64,000 nucleotides of DNA from Shewanella benthica KT99 (GCF_000172075.1 NZ_ABIC01000020.1:1-64000), one strand, 5' to 3'. Counted from the stretch's first letter, positions 47,513-58,650 are shown. A program made the numbers and translations. The notes: a model not told the origin generated them from the sequence alone.

Positions 47513-48802
47513 ATGTTAGAAAAACTATTTAAACTCAAAGAGAACCATACATCGTTAAAACAGGAGGCGATGGCGGGGTTAACCACGTTTCTGACCATGG
47601 CCTATATTATCTTCGTTAACCCTATGATGCTTGCCGATGCAGGCATGGATCATGGCGCCGTGTTTGTGGCTACATGCCTGGCCGCGGCTATTGGTTGTTT
47701 AATCATGGGAATCGTGGCTAATTATCCCATCGCCTTGGCTCCGGGCATGGGTCTCAATGCTTTTTTCACTTATACCGTGGTTGGCGAGATGGGTTACACC
47801 TGGGAGACGGCGCTTGGGGCGGTATTCTTATCGGGTATTTGTTTTCTGATCCTCTCTTTGGTGAGAATAAGAGAGTGGATAGTCAACAGTATTCCTATGT
47901 CCTTGAGGCTTGGCATCGCCGCGGGTATCGGCTTATTCCTCGCTCTGATTGGTTTGAAAAGCGCCGGGATAGTGGTGGCGAGTCCTACGACTCTAGTGAC
48001 TATGGGAGATATCACCGCGTTTCCTGCTGTTATGGCGGCATTGGGGTTTTTCTTGATCATCGCCATGGTACAACGGGGAATGAAATCGGCTGTGGTGGTG
48101 AGTATTCTGTCTATTACCTTACTTGGATTACTGTTTGGCGACGTGCAATATTCTGGGGTGCTTGCTATGCCTCCCTCCATTATGCCGACTTTCATGAAGA
48201 TGGATCTTGCCAGTGTGCTTGATATCAGCATGTTATCGGTGGTATTCGCCTTCTTGTTTGTCGACCTGTTTGATACCTCTGGCACCTTAGTCGCCGTGGC
48301 CCAGCGAGGCGGATTCCTGGATGATAGGGGACGTCTGCCCAAGCTTAAACGTGCATTAACAGCCGATAGTACGGCCACCATAGCCGGGGCCATGTTAGGA
48401 ACTTCGACAACGACCAGCTATATGGAGTCAACTGCGGGTGTCAGTGCTGGTGGCCGTACGGGCTTAACCGCTGTGGTGGTTGGTTTTCTTTTCTTACTCT
48501 CGCTATTTATCTCACCACTGGCTAGCATGGTGCCAGCCTACGCTACGGCTGGTACTCTGTTTTATGTGGCGATTCTGATGATGTCAGGCCTGATGCATGT
48601 GGAGTGGGAAGACTTGACCGAAGCCGCCCCTGTGGTCGTGGTCTGTATCTTGATGCCACTGACCTTTTCGATTGCGACTGGGATAGCCATGGGGTTTATT
48701 TCCTACGCGGTGATCAAGTTGATGAGTGGTCGTTATAAAGATCTCAGTGTCGGCGTAGTGGTGTTGGCCGCACTCTTTATCGCAAAATTTATCTATGGCT
48801 AA
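47513..48802 (+). CDS. AzgA-type purine (adenine/guanine/hypoxanthine) permease
   Basis: This inner-membrane protein of about 429 aa has 12-14 helices and belongs to the NCS2-related AzgA/GhxP/AdeP family of purine:H+ symporters. Typical segments are GLTTFLTMAYIIFVNPMMLADAGMDHGAVFVATCLAAAIG, NYPIALAPGMGLNAFFTYTV and FLFVDLFDTSGTLVAVAQRGGF, with TSTTTSYMESTAGVSAGGRTGLTAVVVG late. I prefer ATG 47513 over the TTG three codons earlier. Exact base specificity cannot be read. Confidence 0.92.
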   Translation: MLEKLFKLKENHTSLKQEAMAGLTTFLTMAYIIFVNPMMLADAGMDHGAVFVATCLAAAIGCLIMGIVANYPIALAPGMGLNAFFTYTVVGEMGYTWETALGAVFLSGICFLILSLVRIREWIVNSIPMSLRLGIAAGIGLFLALIGLKSAGIVVASPTTLVTMGDITAFPAVMAALGFFLIIAMVQRGMKSAVVVSILSITLLGLLFGDVQYSGVLAMPPSIMPTFMKMDLASVLDISMLSVVFAFLFVDLFDTSGTLVAVAQRGGFLDDRGRLPKLKRALTADSTATIAGAMLGTSTTTSYMESTAGVSAGGRTGLTAVVVGFLFLLSLFISPLASMVPAYATAGTLFYVAILMMSGLMHVEWEDLTEAAPVVVVCILMPLTFSIATGIAMGFISYAVIKLMSGRYKDLSVGVVVLAALFIAKFIYG

Positions 48803-48861
48803 TAGGGCGTCAAAGTTGAAATCAAAGTGAATATTGCATATTGGTGATTAAAATTAATTTG

Positions 48862-48888
48862 AGGTCATACAATGCATGGCCTTTTTTT
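48862..48888 (+). terminator. terminator after purine permease
   Basis: AGGTCAT and ATGGCCT form a stem with one G-T pair, followed by seven T's. Confidence 0.75.
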
Positions 48889-48993
48889 ATGAGTTTTATT
48901 CACAATTAAATGCTTTTAATGCTTCTTTTGCCCAGCTGACTACCATTTTCCCTCAGGATTGAGTATAAAGGTAAGTTCGGCTCTTTTTTTATA

Positions 48994-50118
48994 ATGACAA
49001 TGAATTTAAGTGAGATTGGTTACCGCCGCGTAGTAGTAAAATTGGGAACGAGTGTACTGACATCCGGCAGCAAGCAGCTAGATAAGGCGCACATGGTTGA
49101 GTTAGCGAGGCAGATGGCGGCGCTGATGAAAGCGGGCGTCGAAGTCGTCTTGTGTACTTCAGGGGCGATCGCGGCAGGGCGAGAACACTTAGGTTACCCC
49201 GAACTCCCCGATACGCTAGCCAATAAACAACTATTAGCGGCTGTGGGGCAGAGTCAGCTTATTCTAGCCTGGTCACAACTGTTCAGCATCTATGGCTTGC
49301 ACGTGGGCCAGATGCTGCTCACTCGCGCCGATCTTCATGATCGGGAGCGCTACCTCAACGCCAGAGATACACTTAATGCACTGCTCGCTCATGGCATTAT
49401 CCCCATCATCAATGAGAATGATGCGGTGGCGACCAATGAGATTAAGGTGGGGGATAACGATAACCTCTCGGCTAGAGCGGCGCTGCTTTGTGATGCAGAC
49501 CTACTTATCTTGTTAACGGATCAGCAGGGCTTATTCGATGCCGACCCCCGCTCAAATCCCAATGCCAAACTTATCAAGCAGGTAGTCAATATCGATGATA
49601 GCCTGCGCATGTTAGCCGGTGGCGCCGTGTCTGGTCTGGGAACCGGTGGCATGGCGACAAAACTGCAAGCGGCGGATATTGCCCGTCGGGCAGGTGTCGA
49701 AGTGGTTATTGCCTCGGGTCATCATCCAAAGGTGATACAAAAAGCTGTCTGTAAGGAGTCTGTAGGCACTCATTTTACCGCGTTGGAAAATCCGTTGGAG
49801 AGCCGTAAGCAGTGGATCTTAGCGGGTCAGGCGACTCAAGGTAAACTGGTGCTCGACCAAGGTGCTGTATTGGCGGTGACGCAGAATGGTCGAAGCTTAC
49901 TCTCTAAAGGCATAATTGCAGTGCAGGGAGAGTTCGAACGCGGGGCGACTCTGCAGCTTATTGACAGTGACGGTAAAGAATATGCCAGAGGCATGAGCCG
50001 TTATAGCGCCAAAGACCTTATTAAGATCGCGGGGGAGCATTCAGATAATATCGAATCTCTGCTCGGCTATGATTATGGCGATGCCATCGTGCATCGTAAC
50101 GATATGGTCGTTCTTTAA
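48994..50118 (+). CDS. proB: glutamate 5-kinase
   Basis: ProB phosphorylates glutamate to gamma-glutamyl phosphate, the first step of proline synthesis, and is the usual proline-feedback control point. The 374-aa protein has the amino-acid kinase domain ([60 protein letters not shown]) and a C-terminal PUA domain starting near residue 275 (GKLVLDQGA). The gene is followed by proA after 59 bases, the usual proBA operon. Confidence 0.97.
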   Translation: MTMNLSEIGYRRVVVKLGTSVLTSGSKQLDKAHMVELARQMAALMKAGVEVVLCTSGAIAAGREHLGYPELPDTLANKQLLAAVGQSQLILAWSQLFSIYGLHVGQMLLTRADLHDRERYLNARDTLNALLAHGIIPIINENDAVATNEIKVGDNDNLSARAALLCDADLLILLTDQQGLFDADPRSNPNAKLIKQVVNIDDSLRMLAGGAVSGLGTGGMATKLQAADIARRAGVEVVIASGHHPKVIQKAVCKESVGTHFTALENPLESRKQWILAGQATQGKLVLDQGAVLAVTQNGRSLLSKGIIAVQGEFERGATLQLIDSDGKEYARGMSRYSAKDLIKIAGEHSDNIESLLGYDYGDAIVHRNDMVVL

Positions 50119-50177
50119 AACGATAATTAATGGATCTTAGCTAGCGGGTCCATCGAAACAATTTAGGATGAAGAGAC

Positions 50178-51452
50178 GTGATAGAGAATAACCTAGTAGA
50201 TATGCAGGCACTCGGTCAGCAAGCCAAACAGGCAAGTTATGCACTTGCGGGCCTAAATGGTCTGCAAAAAAAGGCTTTGCTCGAAGCCATTGCCGCTAAG
50301 TTGAATGAACACAGTGAGGTTATTGTCGCTGCTAACGCCAAAGATGTGGCCGCCGCGAAAGAGAACGGCCTCGATGATGCTATAGTCGATCGTCTGCTAC
50401 TGGATGAGCCCCGTCTCAAAGCCGTGATTGCCGATATCGATAAGGTGATCAATCTGAGCGATCCCGTGGGTACCGAGCTCGAGAGCCAGCTGCTGGACAA
50501 TGGTCTGCGTCTATCCCGTCGTCGAGTCCCGCTTGGGGTCATAGGTGTGATCTACGAAGCGCGTCCCAATGTGACCGTCGATATCGCCGTCTTAGCGCTT
50601 AAGACGGGCAATGCCGTGATTCTTCGTGGCGGCAAGGAAACCTTGCGGTCGAATCTGGCCCTGAGCGAAGCTATCTGCGAGGCTGTGGTCGAGCAAGGAC
50701 TCCCCGCCGATGCGGTGCAGCTGATTAAAAGTTCGGATCGTCGTCTGGTATCTGCGCTGCTTAAACTGGATAAATATGTCGATATGATAGTGCCTCGAGG
50801 TGGTCCAAATTTGCAGCGTTTATGCGCCGAACAGGCGACGATCCCGGTGATTTTGGGCGGCGTCGGCATCTGCCATCTATACGCCGATAAAGATGCCGAT
50901 ATTGACAAATCTATCCAAGTCATCGCCAATGCTAAGGCGCAGCGTCCTACCGTGTGTAATGCTCTGGATACGGCATTAATCCATCGAGATATCGCTGCTG
51001 AGATGTTACCTCAGCTGTACCAGGTACTTGCGGCCTTAGGTGTGAGTTTTTATGGCTGCGATAAGGCCATCACTATTGCAGAAAAGCAAGGACTGACAAT
51101 CGAGAAGGCCACCGATGAAACGTATGCTCAAGAGTGGTTATCCCTGACCTTAGGCATCAAGGTTGTCGATGATATGGATGGGGCTATAAGTCATATAAGA
51201 ACTTATTCCAGTGGGCACTCGGAAGGGATATTAACCGATAACATTCACGCCTCGGCAGCGTTTATCAATCAGGTGGACTCGGCAGTAGTTTACGTTAATG
51301 CCAGTACCCGCTTCACCGATGGTGGCCAGTTCGGCCTGGGCGCCGAGGTGGCGGTGAGCACCCAGAAACTCCACGCTCGTGGTCCCATGGGACTGGAAGC
51401 CTTGACCACCTACAAGTGGATCGGAGTCGGGGAATATACCTCTCGGAGTTGA
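50178..51452 (+). CDS. proA: glutamate-5-semialdehyde dehydrogenase
   Basis: ProA reduces gamma-glutamyl phosphate to glutamate-5-semialdehyde with NADPH, the second proline step. The 424-aa protein starts at GTG 50178 with GGATGAAGAGA upstream. Motifs are [28 protein letters not shown] and the active-site Cys in [18 protein letters not shown] near residue 256, with [21 protein letters not shown] at the end. It is coupled to proB and the two enzymes act as a complex to protect the labile phosphate. Confidence 0.97.
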   Translation: MIENNLVDMQALGQQAKQASYALAGLNGLQKKALLEAIAAKLNEHSEVIVAANAKDVAAAKENGLDDAIVDRLLLDEPRLKAVIADIDKVINLSDPVGTELESQLLDNGLRLSRRRVPLGVIGVIYEARPNVTVDIAVLALKTGNAVILRGGKETLRSNLALSEAICEAVVEQGLPADAVQLIKSSDRRLVSALLKLDKYVDMIVPRGGPNLQRLCAEQATIPVILGGVGICHLYADKDADIDKSIQVIANAKAQRPTVCNALDTALIHRDIAAEMLPQLYQVLAALGVSFYGCDKAITIAEKQGLTIEKATDETYAQEWLSLTLGIKVVDDMDGAISHIRTYSSGHSEGILTDNIHASAAFINQVDSAVVYVNASTRFTDGGQFGLGAEVAVSTQKLHARGPMGLEALTTYKWIGVGEYTSRS

Positions 51453-51648
51453 TGGCTTGGAATGAAGCTGGGGCATCCAAGCCCCCCGAAAGCTAGTCTC
51501 ACATCCACACTGGATTTTTCACAAGATGATTATCTCTAAGAATCAGAGTCTATATGCTGGAATGCTATACATTGTTTCAGCAAGTTAATAAGGTTCTGTT
51601 TGTGGTTTATGTCGGCTGGAGGCCGTGTAGTGAAAATTGAAGTGATTA

Positions 51649-51822
51649 ATGGAACTCGCAGAAGTTGAGGCAAAGAAACGGGGCTGCCTTGTTGCCCAGC
51701 TCGATACATTGTCTTATCAAGCCCCTGTTTTCTATCAAAAGCTTGGCTTTGAGATTGTGGGAACTGTACCTGCGTTTCCTGGAAGCCCTGAACGGTATTT
51801 TCTGCTAGAAAATTATCAGTGA
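51649..51822 (+). pseudogene. GNAT acetyltransferase, C-terminal fragment
   Basis: The 57-residue ORF encodes only the end of a GNAT-type acetyltransferase: EVEAKKRGC, LDTLSYQAPVFYQKLGFEIVGTVPAFP and ERYFLLENYQ. The N-terminal acetyl-CoA binding part is missing. No good ribosome binding site precedes the ATG. It is most likely a remnant left by deletion after proA. Confidence 0.65.
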
Positions 51823-51882
51823 ATGGGGAAAAGAGGGTTAATCTTACCCCCATTTGTTCAGGAGTCGGTATTAAAAAATCGG

Positions 51883-52206
51883 TTATGTATGTTTGTCCGC
51901 TGCAAGTTTTTTAATTAGCTCGGCTATCGATGCCATAGATTCCTGTACTGGTCTGGCGGGCGAGATCTTGGTCTTTTTGAATATTCCCGGACAGGCGATA
52001 CGCCACATATTGACTACGTTCGATACATCTTCCACATTAGAGGCCTCGACTAAGGTCATGCCCCAGAGATCTGGCGTGCTGTCGAATCTGATCACGTCGA
52101 CATTTTTAGGTGGAAATAGCTCGGCGGCAGCAAGTTTTTCAGCTGCCTGTAGTCGAGACATCGCATCAATCTCTTCATTCAATTCCCAGTATATAAGAAA
52201 TAACAT
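51883..52206 (-). CDS. DUF3303-like small protein
   Basis: The product (107 aa from ATG 52206) resembles the DUF3303 group, small soluble alpha/beta proteins with MLFLIYWELNEE near the start and WGMTLVEASNVEDVSNVVNMWR in the middle. Function is unknown. The longer ORF start at 52239 adds residues without similarity; the internal ATG lies at the family N-terminus. It stands alone with no operon partner. Confidence 0.65.
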   Translation of the reverse strand: MLFLIYWELNEEIDAMSRLQAAEKLAAAELFPPKNVDVIRFDSTPDLWGMTLVEASNVEDVSNVVNMWRIACPGIFKKTKISPARPVQESMASIAELIKKLAADKHT

Positions 52207-52666
52207 TTTAGACTCTCCATTGGGGGCTGCACCAATCAAGATAGGCGCAACATAGGATCCATAATTATAGTTGCTGATGGCGATATTTGATTAAATCTAA
52301 AACTAGATCTTAATACCAGGCTCATTAAATATCTGCTCAGTTTAGAGCGACTCAGGATTTTTAATTTAAGCCGCATTGATGTAGAAATGGCTATTCACTT
52401 TTAAGTCAGTGCAACATCGAAATAGAATGTGGTGAAAAAGTTGGATGGATTGCGCTTAAAATTATTAACCATGAGGCTAATGACTCAGAGAATACCGCCG
52501 TTTATTTGTTGAACAGTGCTTTATGGTCAATAAGTCGACATTGCCAGCGTTATTGACTGAATTTCACACCTTGACTGGCGTGATCCGGGTCACGCTTTTG
52601 TAACTTGTGCCGATTTGTGATTTCTTGATGAAGTATGTGGAGGTAAACTCCGCTCACGTTAAAACT
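52207..52666. other. intergenic region
   Basis: I see no gene, repeat or clear regulatory site in these 460 bases beyond ordinary AT-rich sequence. A promoter for the interrupted secreted-protein gene presumably lies near its right end. Confidence 0.45.
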
Positions 52667-52869
52667 ATGTCAATAATCATGAAGAAATATGTTCCTTTAG
52701 CTTGTGTTATATTTTGCAGTCTTGTCTCCTCCTATAGTTTTTCCGCTACTTCTGAAAACTATATTTACTCTTTGAGCTCGCCCCAGACGATCGGCAGCCT
52801 ATCAGAGCTAAATCAGACTGAAATAGCCCCTGCTGGCGTGCACCTCAACATTAGTTCTACAAAAACATT
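52667..52869 (+). pseudogene. secreted protein of unknown function, 5' part interrupted by an IS
   Basis: The sequence MSIIMKKYVPLACVIFCSLVSSYSFSA reads as an N-terminal signal peptide with a likely cleavage after FSA. It is followed by SENYIYSLSSPQTIGSLSELNQTEIAP and HLNISS. The frame runs into the IS1595 copy at 52870. On the far side of the IS, 53819-54009 encodes a stretch (DLSVGHAEIRHEIL..., EVSVDFPGQQVEVRRHF) that could be its continuation. I do not recognise the protein. Confidence 0.5.
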
Positions 52870-53818
52870 AATGCTTATGTACCTCACTCAGTACGAATGT
52901 ACAGGCGCATGAATTATTGCCAGATTTAACCGCCTATTAGGGATTTCTTTTTCCATTTTTCTTCGGTTAAACCGATAACAGAACTCACTAAGGTATTCTT
53001 GAAGGTATTTTCCCGAAACTCCATGAAATGTGCCGAGTAAAAAGGCTTTTAAGTTACCTATTGCAATATGAACCCAAGGCAACCATTCATCGACCAACTC
53101 ACTCGGTGTAACCCTAGCTTCATGCTGTTGAGTGTTATCTATGATATTCAAAGCGGCTAGTCCGTCAGTATGAACTTCTTGCTGTGCATTTAAGTGCCTA
53201 GCAACAAAATCGTTAACGGCTTCATGACAAACACTGTCGACGGCCTGCATAGCGATAAATCCCGCGCGTTTCACTTTGCTTTCAACAGCAATTAACACAG
53301 GCGTTTACCTTTTCTCTTTCCCCCAACGAAGGCATCATCAATTTCAATGAGACCTGAAAGCCTATATAGACTGTCTCTATGACCCATTGCCGTTCTCAAC
53401 TTGCTCAATATTAAGCGTGCCGTTCGCCAATTAACCTCAATGAGTTTACTGAGCCTCAATGCTGAAATGCTGCCTTTATCTGAGCCGAGAAAGTAGATGG
53501 CCCAAAACCACTTCGCTAAGGGAATACGGCTACCATGGAATACAGTATCTGCGGTGACAGATGTTTGTTTATGACACTGACTACATTCATAGACATCACG
53601 AGTAGTGAGCTGATAACTATGCTCACAACTGCACCTAGGACAAATAAAACCAGTAGGCCATCTGATGTGCTTTAGGTGGTTTAAACAATCAATTTCAGAA
53701 CCAAACTGGCGTTGCCATTCAAAAAAACTAGCTTCAGGCGTTTTCATCGTCAATCTCACTTCTAGTCGTGATTTATACAATAAGAATAGACTGAAACTGA
53801 CTCATATGCAGAGGCATG
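52870..53818 (-). mobile_element. IS1595-type insertion sequence, copy 2 (defective)
   Basis: This is a second copy of the element at 39679-40513, in opposite orientation. The transposase-start end is intact (CATGCCTCTGCATATGAGTC read inward from 53818); the other end has A in place of the first C. No 8-bp target duplication is visible (AAAACATT against TAGACTTA). It separates two parts of a putative secreted-protein gene. Confidence 0.88.
52888..53747 (-). pseudogene. IS1595-family transposase with 25-bp deletion
   Basis: The N-terminal zinc-ribbon is complete here (CPRCSCEHSYQL, CSQCHKQTS). The catalytic domain starts normally (SGLIEIDDAFVGGKRKGKR). About 25 bp, coding GRGAAGKTP in copy 1, are lost between two short AAACGC repeats, which shifts the frame; the domain continues in another frame (LIAVESKVKRAGF) to the end. 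This element and copy 1 are broken at different places. Confidence 0.92.
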
Positions 53819-54009
53819 TAGACTTAAGTGTTGGCCATGCAGAAATCAGGCATGAAATTTTATATCGCTCAGTGTCATTAGAGTCTGGCGTTGGGGAGGT
53901 CTCGGTTGACTTTCCGGGACAGCAAGTAGAGGTTCGCAGACACTTTGTAAGGCAAACTTATCACAATGAAGAGCAAACAGGTTTTGGTCAACTGAATGTC
54001 AATGTGTGA
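53819..54009 (+). pseudogene. possible 3' part of the interrupted secreted-protein gene
   Basis: About 62 residues read DLSVGHAEIRHEILYRSVSLE, then GEVSVDFPGQQVEVRRHFVRQTYH, with a stop at 54007-54009. It begins exactly at the IS end and has no start of its own, so it is probably the continuation of the gene cut at 52869. The absent target duplication leaves open that flanking bases were also lost. The remaining bases to 54139 show nothing else. Confidence 0.4.
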
Positions 54010-54139
54010 GTGGGTCAGGTTGATGTATACCACAAATTTTAGTCAAAAGTGTTTTTTGATTAACAGAGAGCTAAATAGCGTTAATTAACCACACAAAGCT
54101 CATCTTTCAGTGGGCTTCATCCTCTCTGGAACTTAAGTT

Positions 54140-55066
54140 TTAGGCTGATTTCCTGCTGTCTTTTCTTTTCAGCTTATTCAAATGAGGCAGCAGTTGTTGC
54201 AATGCCAGTGCCGTTAAGATCAAGGCTAGACCTATATAGGTAGAACTGGCTATCTGTTCTTGTAAAATCCAGGCAATAAAGCCGATAGACATGACGGGGG
54301 ACATGAAGACTAAGGTGCTGATGCTTGCCGTTCTTTGTGCTTTTTTAAGTGCCACTAACCAGAGTGCGAAGGTGACTCCCATCTCGAACAAGCCGACATA
54401 GATACCCGCAGCGAACGCTTGTGAGTTCCAACTGGGCAGTTCCTGAGTCCATAATAGTGTGACTAAAATGAACGGGAAACCCACAAGGAAGCTGAGTAGT
54501 AGACTCACGACCGGATCTCCCTTGTTCTTGGTGTTGACTATCCAATACAGAGACCAAAGTACTGTGCTGGTCAGTGCGAGGATGACACCAGTGCCACTCT
54601 CGAAGGAAAAATTGGTGAGATTTCCTTGGGTAGCGATAACGAAGACCCCAAAATAGGCGACGATGGCCGCAGTCATGTCACTTTTTGTTAGTTTTTGGGA
54701 AAGAAGTGGTACCGACAATAGCGGCATCAAGATGGCCCAAGTGTAGTTAAGGGATAGCGCCTGTTGAGCCGGTAGCAGGTCATAGGCTTTGAAAAGCACC
54801 AGATAATAAAGGAAGGGATTGAGTAAACCTGTCTGTAGGTAAAATAGCGGCTTGGCTTTAAATTGCGCTCTTATTAGGTGTATCTTTCCTTGGAACAGCA
54901 GAATAATGCCCAGGGCAAAGATAGAGGTGATGGTAGCGACAAACACTAACTGAAGTGGGCTGAAATGGGCGAGTGCCAACTTGAAAGCGGTGGCGACCGT
55001 TGACCAAAGGCAGATGGCACCAATGCCATACAGATAGGCCTGATTTGATTGTTTCAATGATTTCAC
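54140..55066 (-). CDS. EamA/DMT family transporter
   Basis: The 308-aa inner-membrane protein has ten helices in two repeated EamA halves: YGIGAICLWSTVATAFKLAL near the start, and FESGTGVILALTSTVLWSLYWIVNTKNK at the start of the second half. It is a drug/metabolite transporter superfamily exporter of unknown substrate. The charged C-terminus (KLKRKDSRKSA) follows the positive-inside rule. It is divergent from dnaK. Confidence 0.9.
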   Translation of the reverse strand: MKSLKQSNQAYLYGIGAICLWSTVATAFKLALAHFSPLQLVFVATITSIFALGIILLFQGKIHLIRAQFKAKPLFYLQTGLLNPFLYYLVLFKAYDLLPAQQALSLNYTWAILMPLLSVPLLSQKLTKSDMTAAIVAYFGVFVIATQGNLTNFSFESGTGVILALTSTVLWSLYWIVNTKNKGDPVVSLLLSFLVGFPFILVTLLWTQELPSWNSQAFAAGIYVGLFEMGVTFALWLVALKKAQRTASISTLVFMSPVMSIGFIAWILQEQIASSTYIGLALILTALALQQLLPHLNKLKRKDSRKSA

Positions 55067-55365
55067 TCTTAACTACAGCAGAGACAACGACACGATTCCC
55101 CGGCTGTTTACTTAAGCCAAAGAGAACGCACTCTTGGATTGCATGCATTATACTGTATTTTTTGTGCTGAGTTTGAGTCGAAGATCAAAAAAATGCCCAA
55201 GTGGGCAGTTTTTATCTATTTACACTTGTAATCAATGTAAACGGCCCAATATAGAGGTTAAGGCAAGATTATGGGGTCGGTTAGCGCCAAAGTAAAACCT
55301 AATATAGCAAGCCATTCGCTGAGATAAAATTATTAAGAACTATTTCTTACTAACTTAATTTCAGG
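55067..55365. other. divergent intergenic region between DMT transporter and dnaK
   Basis: No gene is present. Apart from the dnaK heat-shock promoter that begins at 55366, I recognise no distinct site in this AT-rich stretch. Confidence 0.45.
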
Positions 55366-55393
55366 CTTGAAATCGTTTTTACTAACCCCATAT
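55366..55393 (+). promoter_or_regulatory. sigma-32 heat-shock promoter of dnaK
   Basis: CTTGAAA (55366-55372), a 13-bp spacer and CCCCATAT (55386-55393) match the sigma-32 consensus almost exactly, 55 bases before the dnaK ATG. Confidence 0.9.
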
Positions 55394-55447
55394 CTCCATC
55401 AGATAACAAATTTAGCATTCCTTAAGAAAAGATTTCAGGAGCACCCC

Positions 55448-57370
55448 ATGGGTAGAATTATTGGTATCGATTTAGGCACAACAAACTCTTGCGTAGCTGT
55501 ATTAGACGGCGGCACACCACGTGTATTAGAAAATGCCGAAGGCGAACGTACTACGCCTTCTATTATCGCCTATACTGGCGATGAGATTTTGGTTGGTCAA
55601 CCTGCAAAGCGCCAGGCTGTGACAAACCCGACTAATACTTTTTACGCCATTAAGCGTCTTATCGGTCGTCGTTTTAAAGATGACGAAGTTCAGCGTGATG
55701 TTGACATCATGCCGTTCAATATCATAGCAGCAGATAATGGTGATGCATGGGTTGAAGCTCACGGTAAGAAGATGGCTCCTCCTCAGGTTTCGGCCGAAAC
55801 CTTGAAGAAAATGAAGAAGACTGCCGAAGATTTCTTAGGTGAAGAAGTCACCGAAGCTGTGATTACCGTTCCTGCATACTTCAACGATTCACAACGTCAA
55901 GCGACTAAAGATGCTGGCCGTATCGCCGGTCTTGAAGTTAAGCGTATCATCAACGAACCTACTGCTGCAGCACTGGCTTACGGTATCGATAAGAAGCAAG
56001 GCGATAACATAGTTGCCGTATACGACTTAGGTGGCGGTACCTTCGATATCTCTATCATAGAAATAGACAGTGTCGATGGTGAGCAAACCTTCGAAGTACT
56101 CGCGACTAATGGTGACACTCACTTAGGTGGTGAAGATTTCGATAACCGTTTGATTAAGTATCTTGCCGATGAGTTCAAGAAGGAGCAAGGTCTAAATCTA
56201 CGTAACGATCCATTGGCGATGCAGCGTCTTAAAGAAGCAGCAGAGAAAGCAAAAATCGAACTTTCCAGCACCACACAGACTGAAGTTAACCTGCCTTACA
56301 TCACTGCCGATGCATCAGGTCCTAAGCACTTAGTGGTTAAGATCACGCGTGCCAAGCTTGAGTCTCTGGTTGAAGACCTGATCACTCGTACTCTTGAGCC
56401 ATTAAAAATTGCTTTAGCCGATGCAGACCTTTCAGTGTCAGATATCAATGAAGTGATTCTTGTTGGTGGCCAGACTCGTATGCCTAAGGTTCGCGCCGAG
56501 GTTTCTGAGTTCTTCGGTAAAGAACTTCGTCAAGACGTTAACCCGGACGAAGCGGTTGCTATCGGTGCAGCAGTTCAGGCTGGTGTACTTTCTGGTGAAG
56601 TGAAAGATGTACTGCTACTCGACGTTACACCTCTGTCTCTGGGTATTGAGACCATGGGTAGCATGATGACTAAACTTATCGAGAAAAACACCACTATTCC
56701 GACTAAGGCACAGCAAACCTTCTCTACTGCCGATGATAACCAGAGTGCAGTGACTATTCACGTACTTCAGGGTGAGCGTAAGCAATCGAGCGGTAACAAG
56801 TCTCTGGGTCAATTTAACCTGGAAGGAATTGGTGCAGCGCCACGTGGTCAGCCACAGATTGAAGTTACCTTCGATATCGATGCCGATGGTATATTGCATG
56901 TTTCTGCGGCCGATAAGAAAACGGGCAAAGAGCAGAAAATCACCATTAAAGCTTCTTCTGGTCTGAGTGAGGAAGAAGTAGAAGCTATGGTACGTGATGC
57001 CGAAGCTCATGCCGATGAAGATGCTAAGTTCGAAGAGTTAGTAACGGCTCGTAACCAGGCCGATGGCATGGTTCATACCACTAAGAAGCAGATAGAAGAA
57101 GCGGGTGAAGCACTGCAAAGTGACGATAAAGAGAAGATCGAAGCTGCTATTGCTGCTGTCGACACCGCGGTTCAAGGTAAAGACAAGGAAGCAATTGACA
57201 AAGCAATTCAAGAACTGATGGAAGCATCGTCTAAGTTGATGGAAATTGCCCAGGCTAAGGCCCAAGCGGAGCAGGGACAACAAGCACCAGAAGGCGAAGC
57301 ACAAGCGGCTAAGCCTGACGAAGATGTTGTTGATGCAGAGTTTGAAGAAGTTAAAGAAGACAAGAAGTAA
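55448..57370 (+). CDS. dnaK: molecular chaperone DnaK (Hsp70)
   Basis: DnaK binds exposed hydrophobic segments of unfolded proteins in an ATP-dependent cycle with DnaJ and GrpE. From ATG 55448 ([18 protein letters not shown]) it is 640 aa. The ATPase motifs [22 protein letters not shown] and [13 protein letters not shown] are intact. The linker [13 protein letters not shown] leads to the substrate-binding domain, and the acidic C-terminus ends EEVKEDKK. The TTG-initiated extension upstream overlaps the promoter and is rejected. A sigma-32 promoter and the downstream dnaJ indicate heat-shock control. Confidence 0.98.
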   Translation: MGRIIGIDLGTTNSCVAVLDGGTPRVLENAEGERTTPSIIAYTGDEILVGQPAKRQAVTNPTNTFYAIKRLIGRRFKDDEVQRDVDIMPFNIIAADNGDAWVEAHGKKMAPPQVSAETLKKMKKTAEDFLGEEVTEAVITVPAYFNDSQRQATKDAGRIAGLEVKRIINEPTAAALAYGIDKKQGDNIVAVYDLGGGTFDISIIEIDSVDGEQTFEVLATNGDTHLGGEDFDNRLIKYLADEFKKEQGLNLRNDPLAMQRLKEAAEKAKIELSSTTQTEVNLPYITADASGPKHLVVKITRAKLESLVEDLITRTLEPLKIALADADLSVSDINEVILVGGQTRMPKVRAEVSEFFGKELRQDVNPDEAVAIGAAVQAGVLSGEVKDVLLLDVTPLSLGIETMGSMMTKLIEKNTTIPTKAQQTFSTADDNQSAVTIHVLQGERKQSSGNKSLGQFNLEGIGAAPRGQPQIEVTFDIDADGILHVSAADKKTGKEQKITIKASSGLSEEEVEAMVRDAEAHADEDAKFEELVTARNQADGMVHTTKKQIEEAGEALQSDDKEKIEAAIAAVDTAVQGKDKEAIDKAIQELMEASSKLMEIAQAKAQAEQGQQAPEGEAQAAKPDEDVVDAEFEEVKEDKK

Positions 57371-57494
57371 TAAAGGCTAACCCCGAGTTATTGAATACGG
57401 GCGTTAGGGGAAACTCTAATGCCCGTAGTTGTGATTTGAGCTACAAGATTAGCGACTAGAATAGCTACCACATCAGCAAAGAAAGCGTGAGAAT

Positions 57495-58613
57495 ATGTCG
57501 AAGCGAGATTATTACGAAGTATTAAGTGTTGGTCGTGAATCCAGCGAACGTGAAATTAAAAAGGCTTATAAGCGTTTAGCCATGAAGTTTCACCCGGATC
57601 GCAACCCAGGCGATAAAGCCGCAGAAGCCAATTTCAAAGAGATAAAGGAAGCTTACGAAATCCTTACCGATAGCGATAAGAAGGCAGCCTATGACCAATT
57701 CGGCCATGCGGGGGTCGATCCTAATCGTGGCGGTGGCAATGCCGATTTCGGTGATGTTTTCGGTGACAGGTTTGGTGATATCTTCGGTGGTGGCCGTCGT
57801 GGTGGCCAACGTCAGGCTGCTCGTGGTAGTGATCTGCGCTACAATCTTGAGCTGTCTTTGGAAGAGGCGGTTAAAGGTCTGACTAAAGAGCTTCGCATTC
57901 CCAAGTTGGCAACCTGTGATAGCTGTGATGGCAGCGGCGCTAAGAAAGGCACCTCGCCAACAACCTGTGGTACCTGTCATGGTCAAGGCCAAGTGCAGAT
58001 GCGCCAAGGCTTCTTCGCGGTGCAGCAAGCTTGTCCTACCTGTCATGGACGTGGCAAGATCATTAAAGATCTTTGTAATAAGTGTCATGGTGAAGGTCGC
58101 GTTGAGAAGAGCAAGATCTTGTCGGTTAAGATCCCGGCCGGTGTCGACAATGGCGATCGTATTCGTTTGTCTGGCGAAGGTGAAGCGGGTGAGTATGGTG
58201 CTCATCCAGGAGACCTTTACGTGCAGGTGAGCGTTCGTGAACACTCAATCTTCGTTCGTGATGGTAATAATCTCTACTGTGAAGTGCCCATTTCATTCGG
58301 TAAAGCCGCACTCGGTGGTGGTATTGAAGTGCCGACACTCGATGGTAAGGTGAACCTTAAGATACCAGCAGAGACGCAAACGGGTCGTATGTTCCGCATG
58401 CGTGGTAAGGGCGTCAAGTCTGTACGCAGCCATGCAGTGGGTGATTTGTTGTGTAAGGTGGTCATGGAAACTCCGGTCAAACTTAACGAACGTCAGAAAG
58501 AGATGTTACGCGAATTCGACGAGACACTCGCGGATGCTTCTAAGAAGCACAGTCCGAAAGCCGAAGGTTTCTTCGATGGTGTGAAGAAGTTCTTCCAGGA
58601 CTTGAATACCTAA
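57495..58613 (+). CDS. dnaJ: co-chaperone DnaJ (Hsp40)
   Basis: DnaJ delivers substrates to DnaK and stimulates its ATPase. The 372-aa protein has the J domain with the HPD motif ([10 protein letters not shown]), a Gly/Phe-rich segment ([16 protein letters not shown]) and four CxxCxGxG zinc modules ([32 protein letters not shown]). The C-terminal peptide-binding domains follow. It lies 124 bases after dnaK with the same orientation. A hairpin terminator follows. Confidence 0.98.
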   Translation: MSKRDYYEVLSVGRESSEREIKKAYKRLAMKFHPDRNPGDKAAEANFKEIKEAYEILTDSDKKAAYDQFGHAGVDPNRGGGNADFGDVFGDRFGDIFGGGRRGGQRQAARGSDLRYNLELSLEEAVKGLTKELRIPKLATCDSCDGSGAKKGTSPTTCGTCHGQGQVQMRQGFFAVQQACPTCHGRGKIIKDLCNKCHGEGRVEKSKILSVKIPAGVDNGDRIRLSGEGEAGEYGAHPGDLYVQVSVREHSIFVRDGNNLYCEVPISFGKAALGGGIEVPTLDGKVNLKIPAETQTGRMFRMRGKGVKSVRSHAVGDLLCKVVMETPVKLNERQKEMLREFDETLADASKKHSPKAEGFFDGVKKFFQDLNT

Positions 58614-58650
58614 TTTAATTTCAAAGCGCTATCGCTGAAATTAAATTTAT

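Noticed and set aside
47794..48393. 199-codon ORF antisense to the purine permease
   Set aside because: It lies inside a clear membrane transporter gene and has no start signal or recognisable domain.
55367..55447. N-terminal extension of DnaK
   Set aside because: It would begin inside the sigma-32 promoter; the standard DnaK start with [14 protein letters not shown] is at 55448.
57576..58244. 222-codon ORF antisense to dnaJ
   Set aside because: It is the complementary frame of a well supported dnaJ, with no family features.
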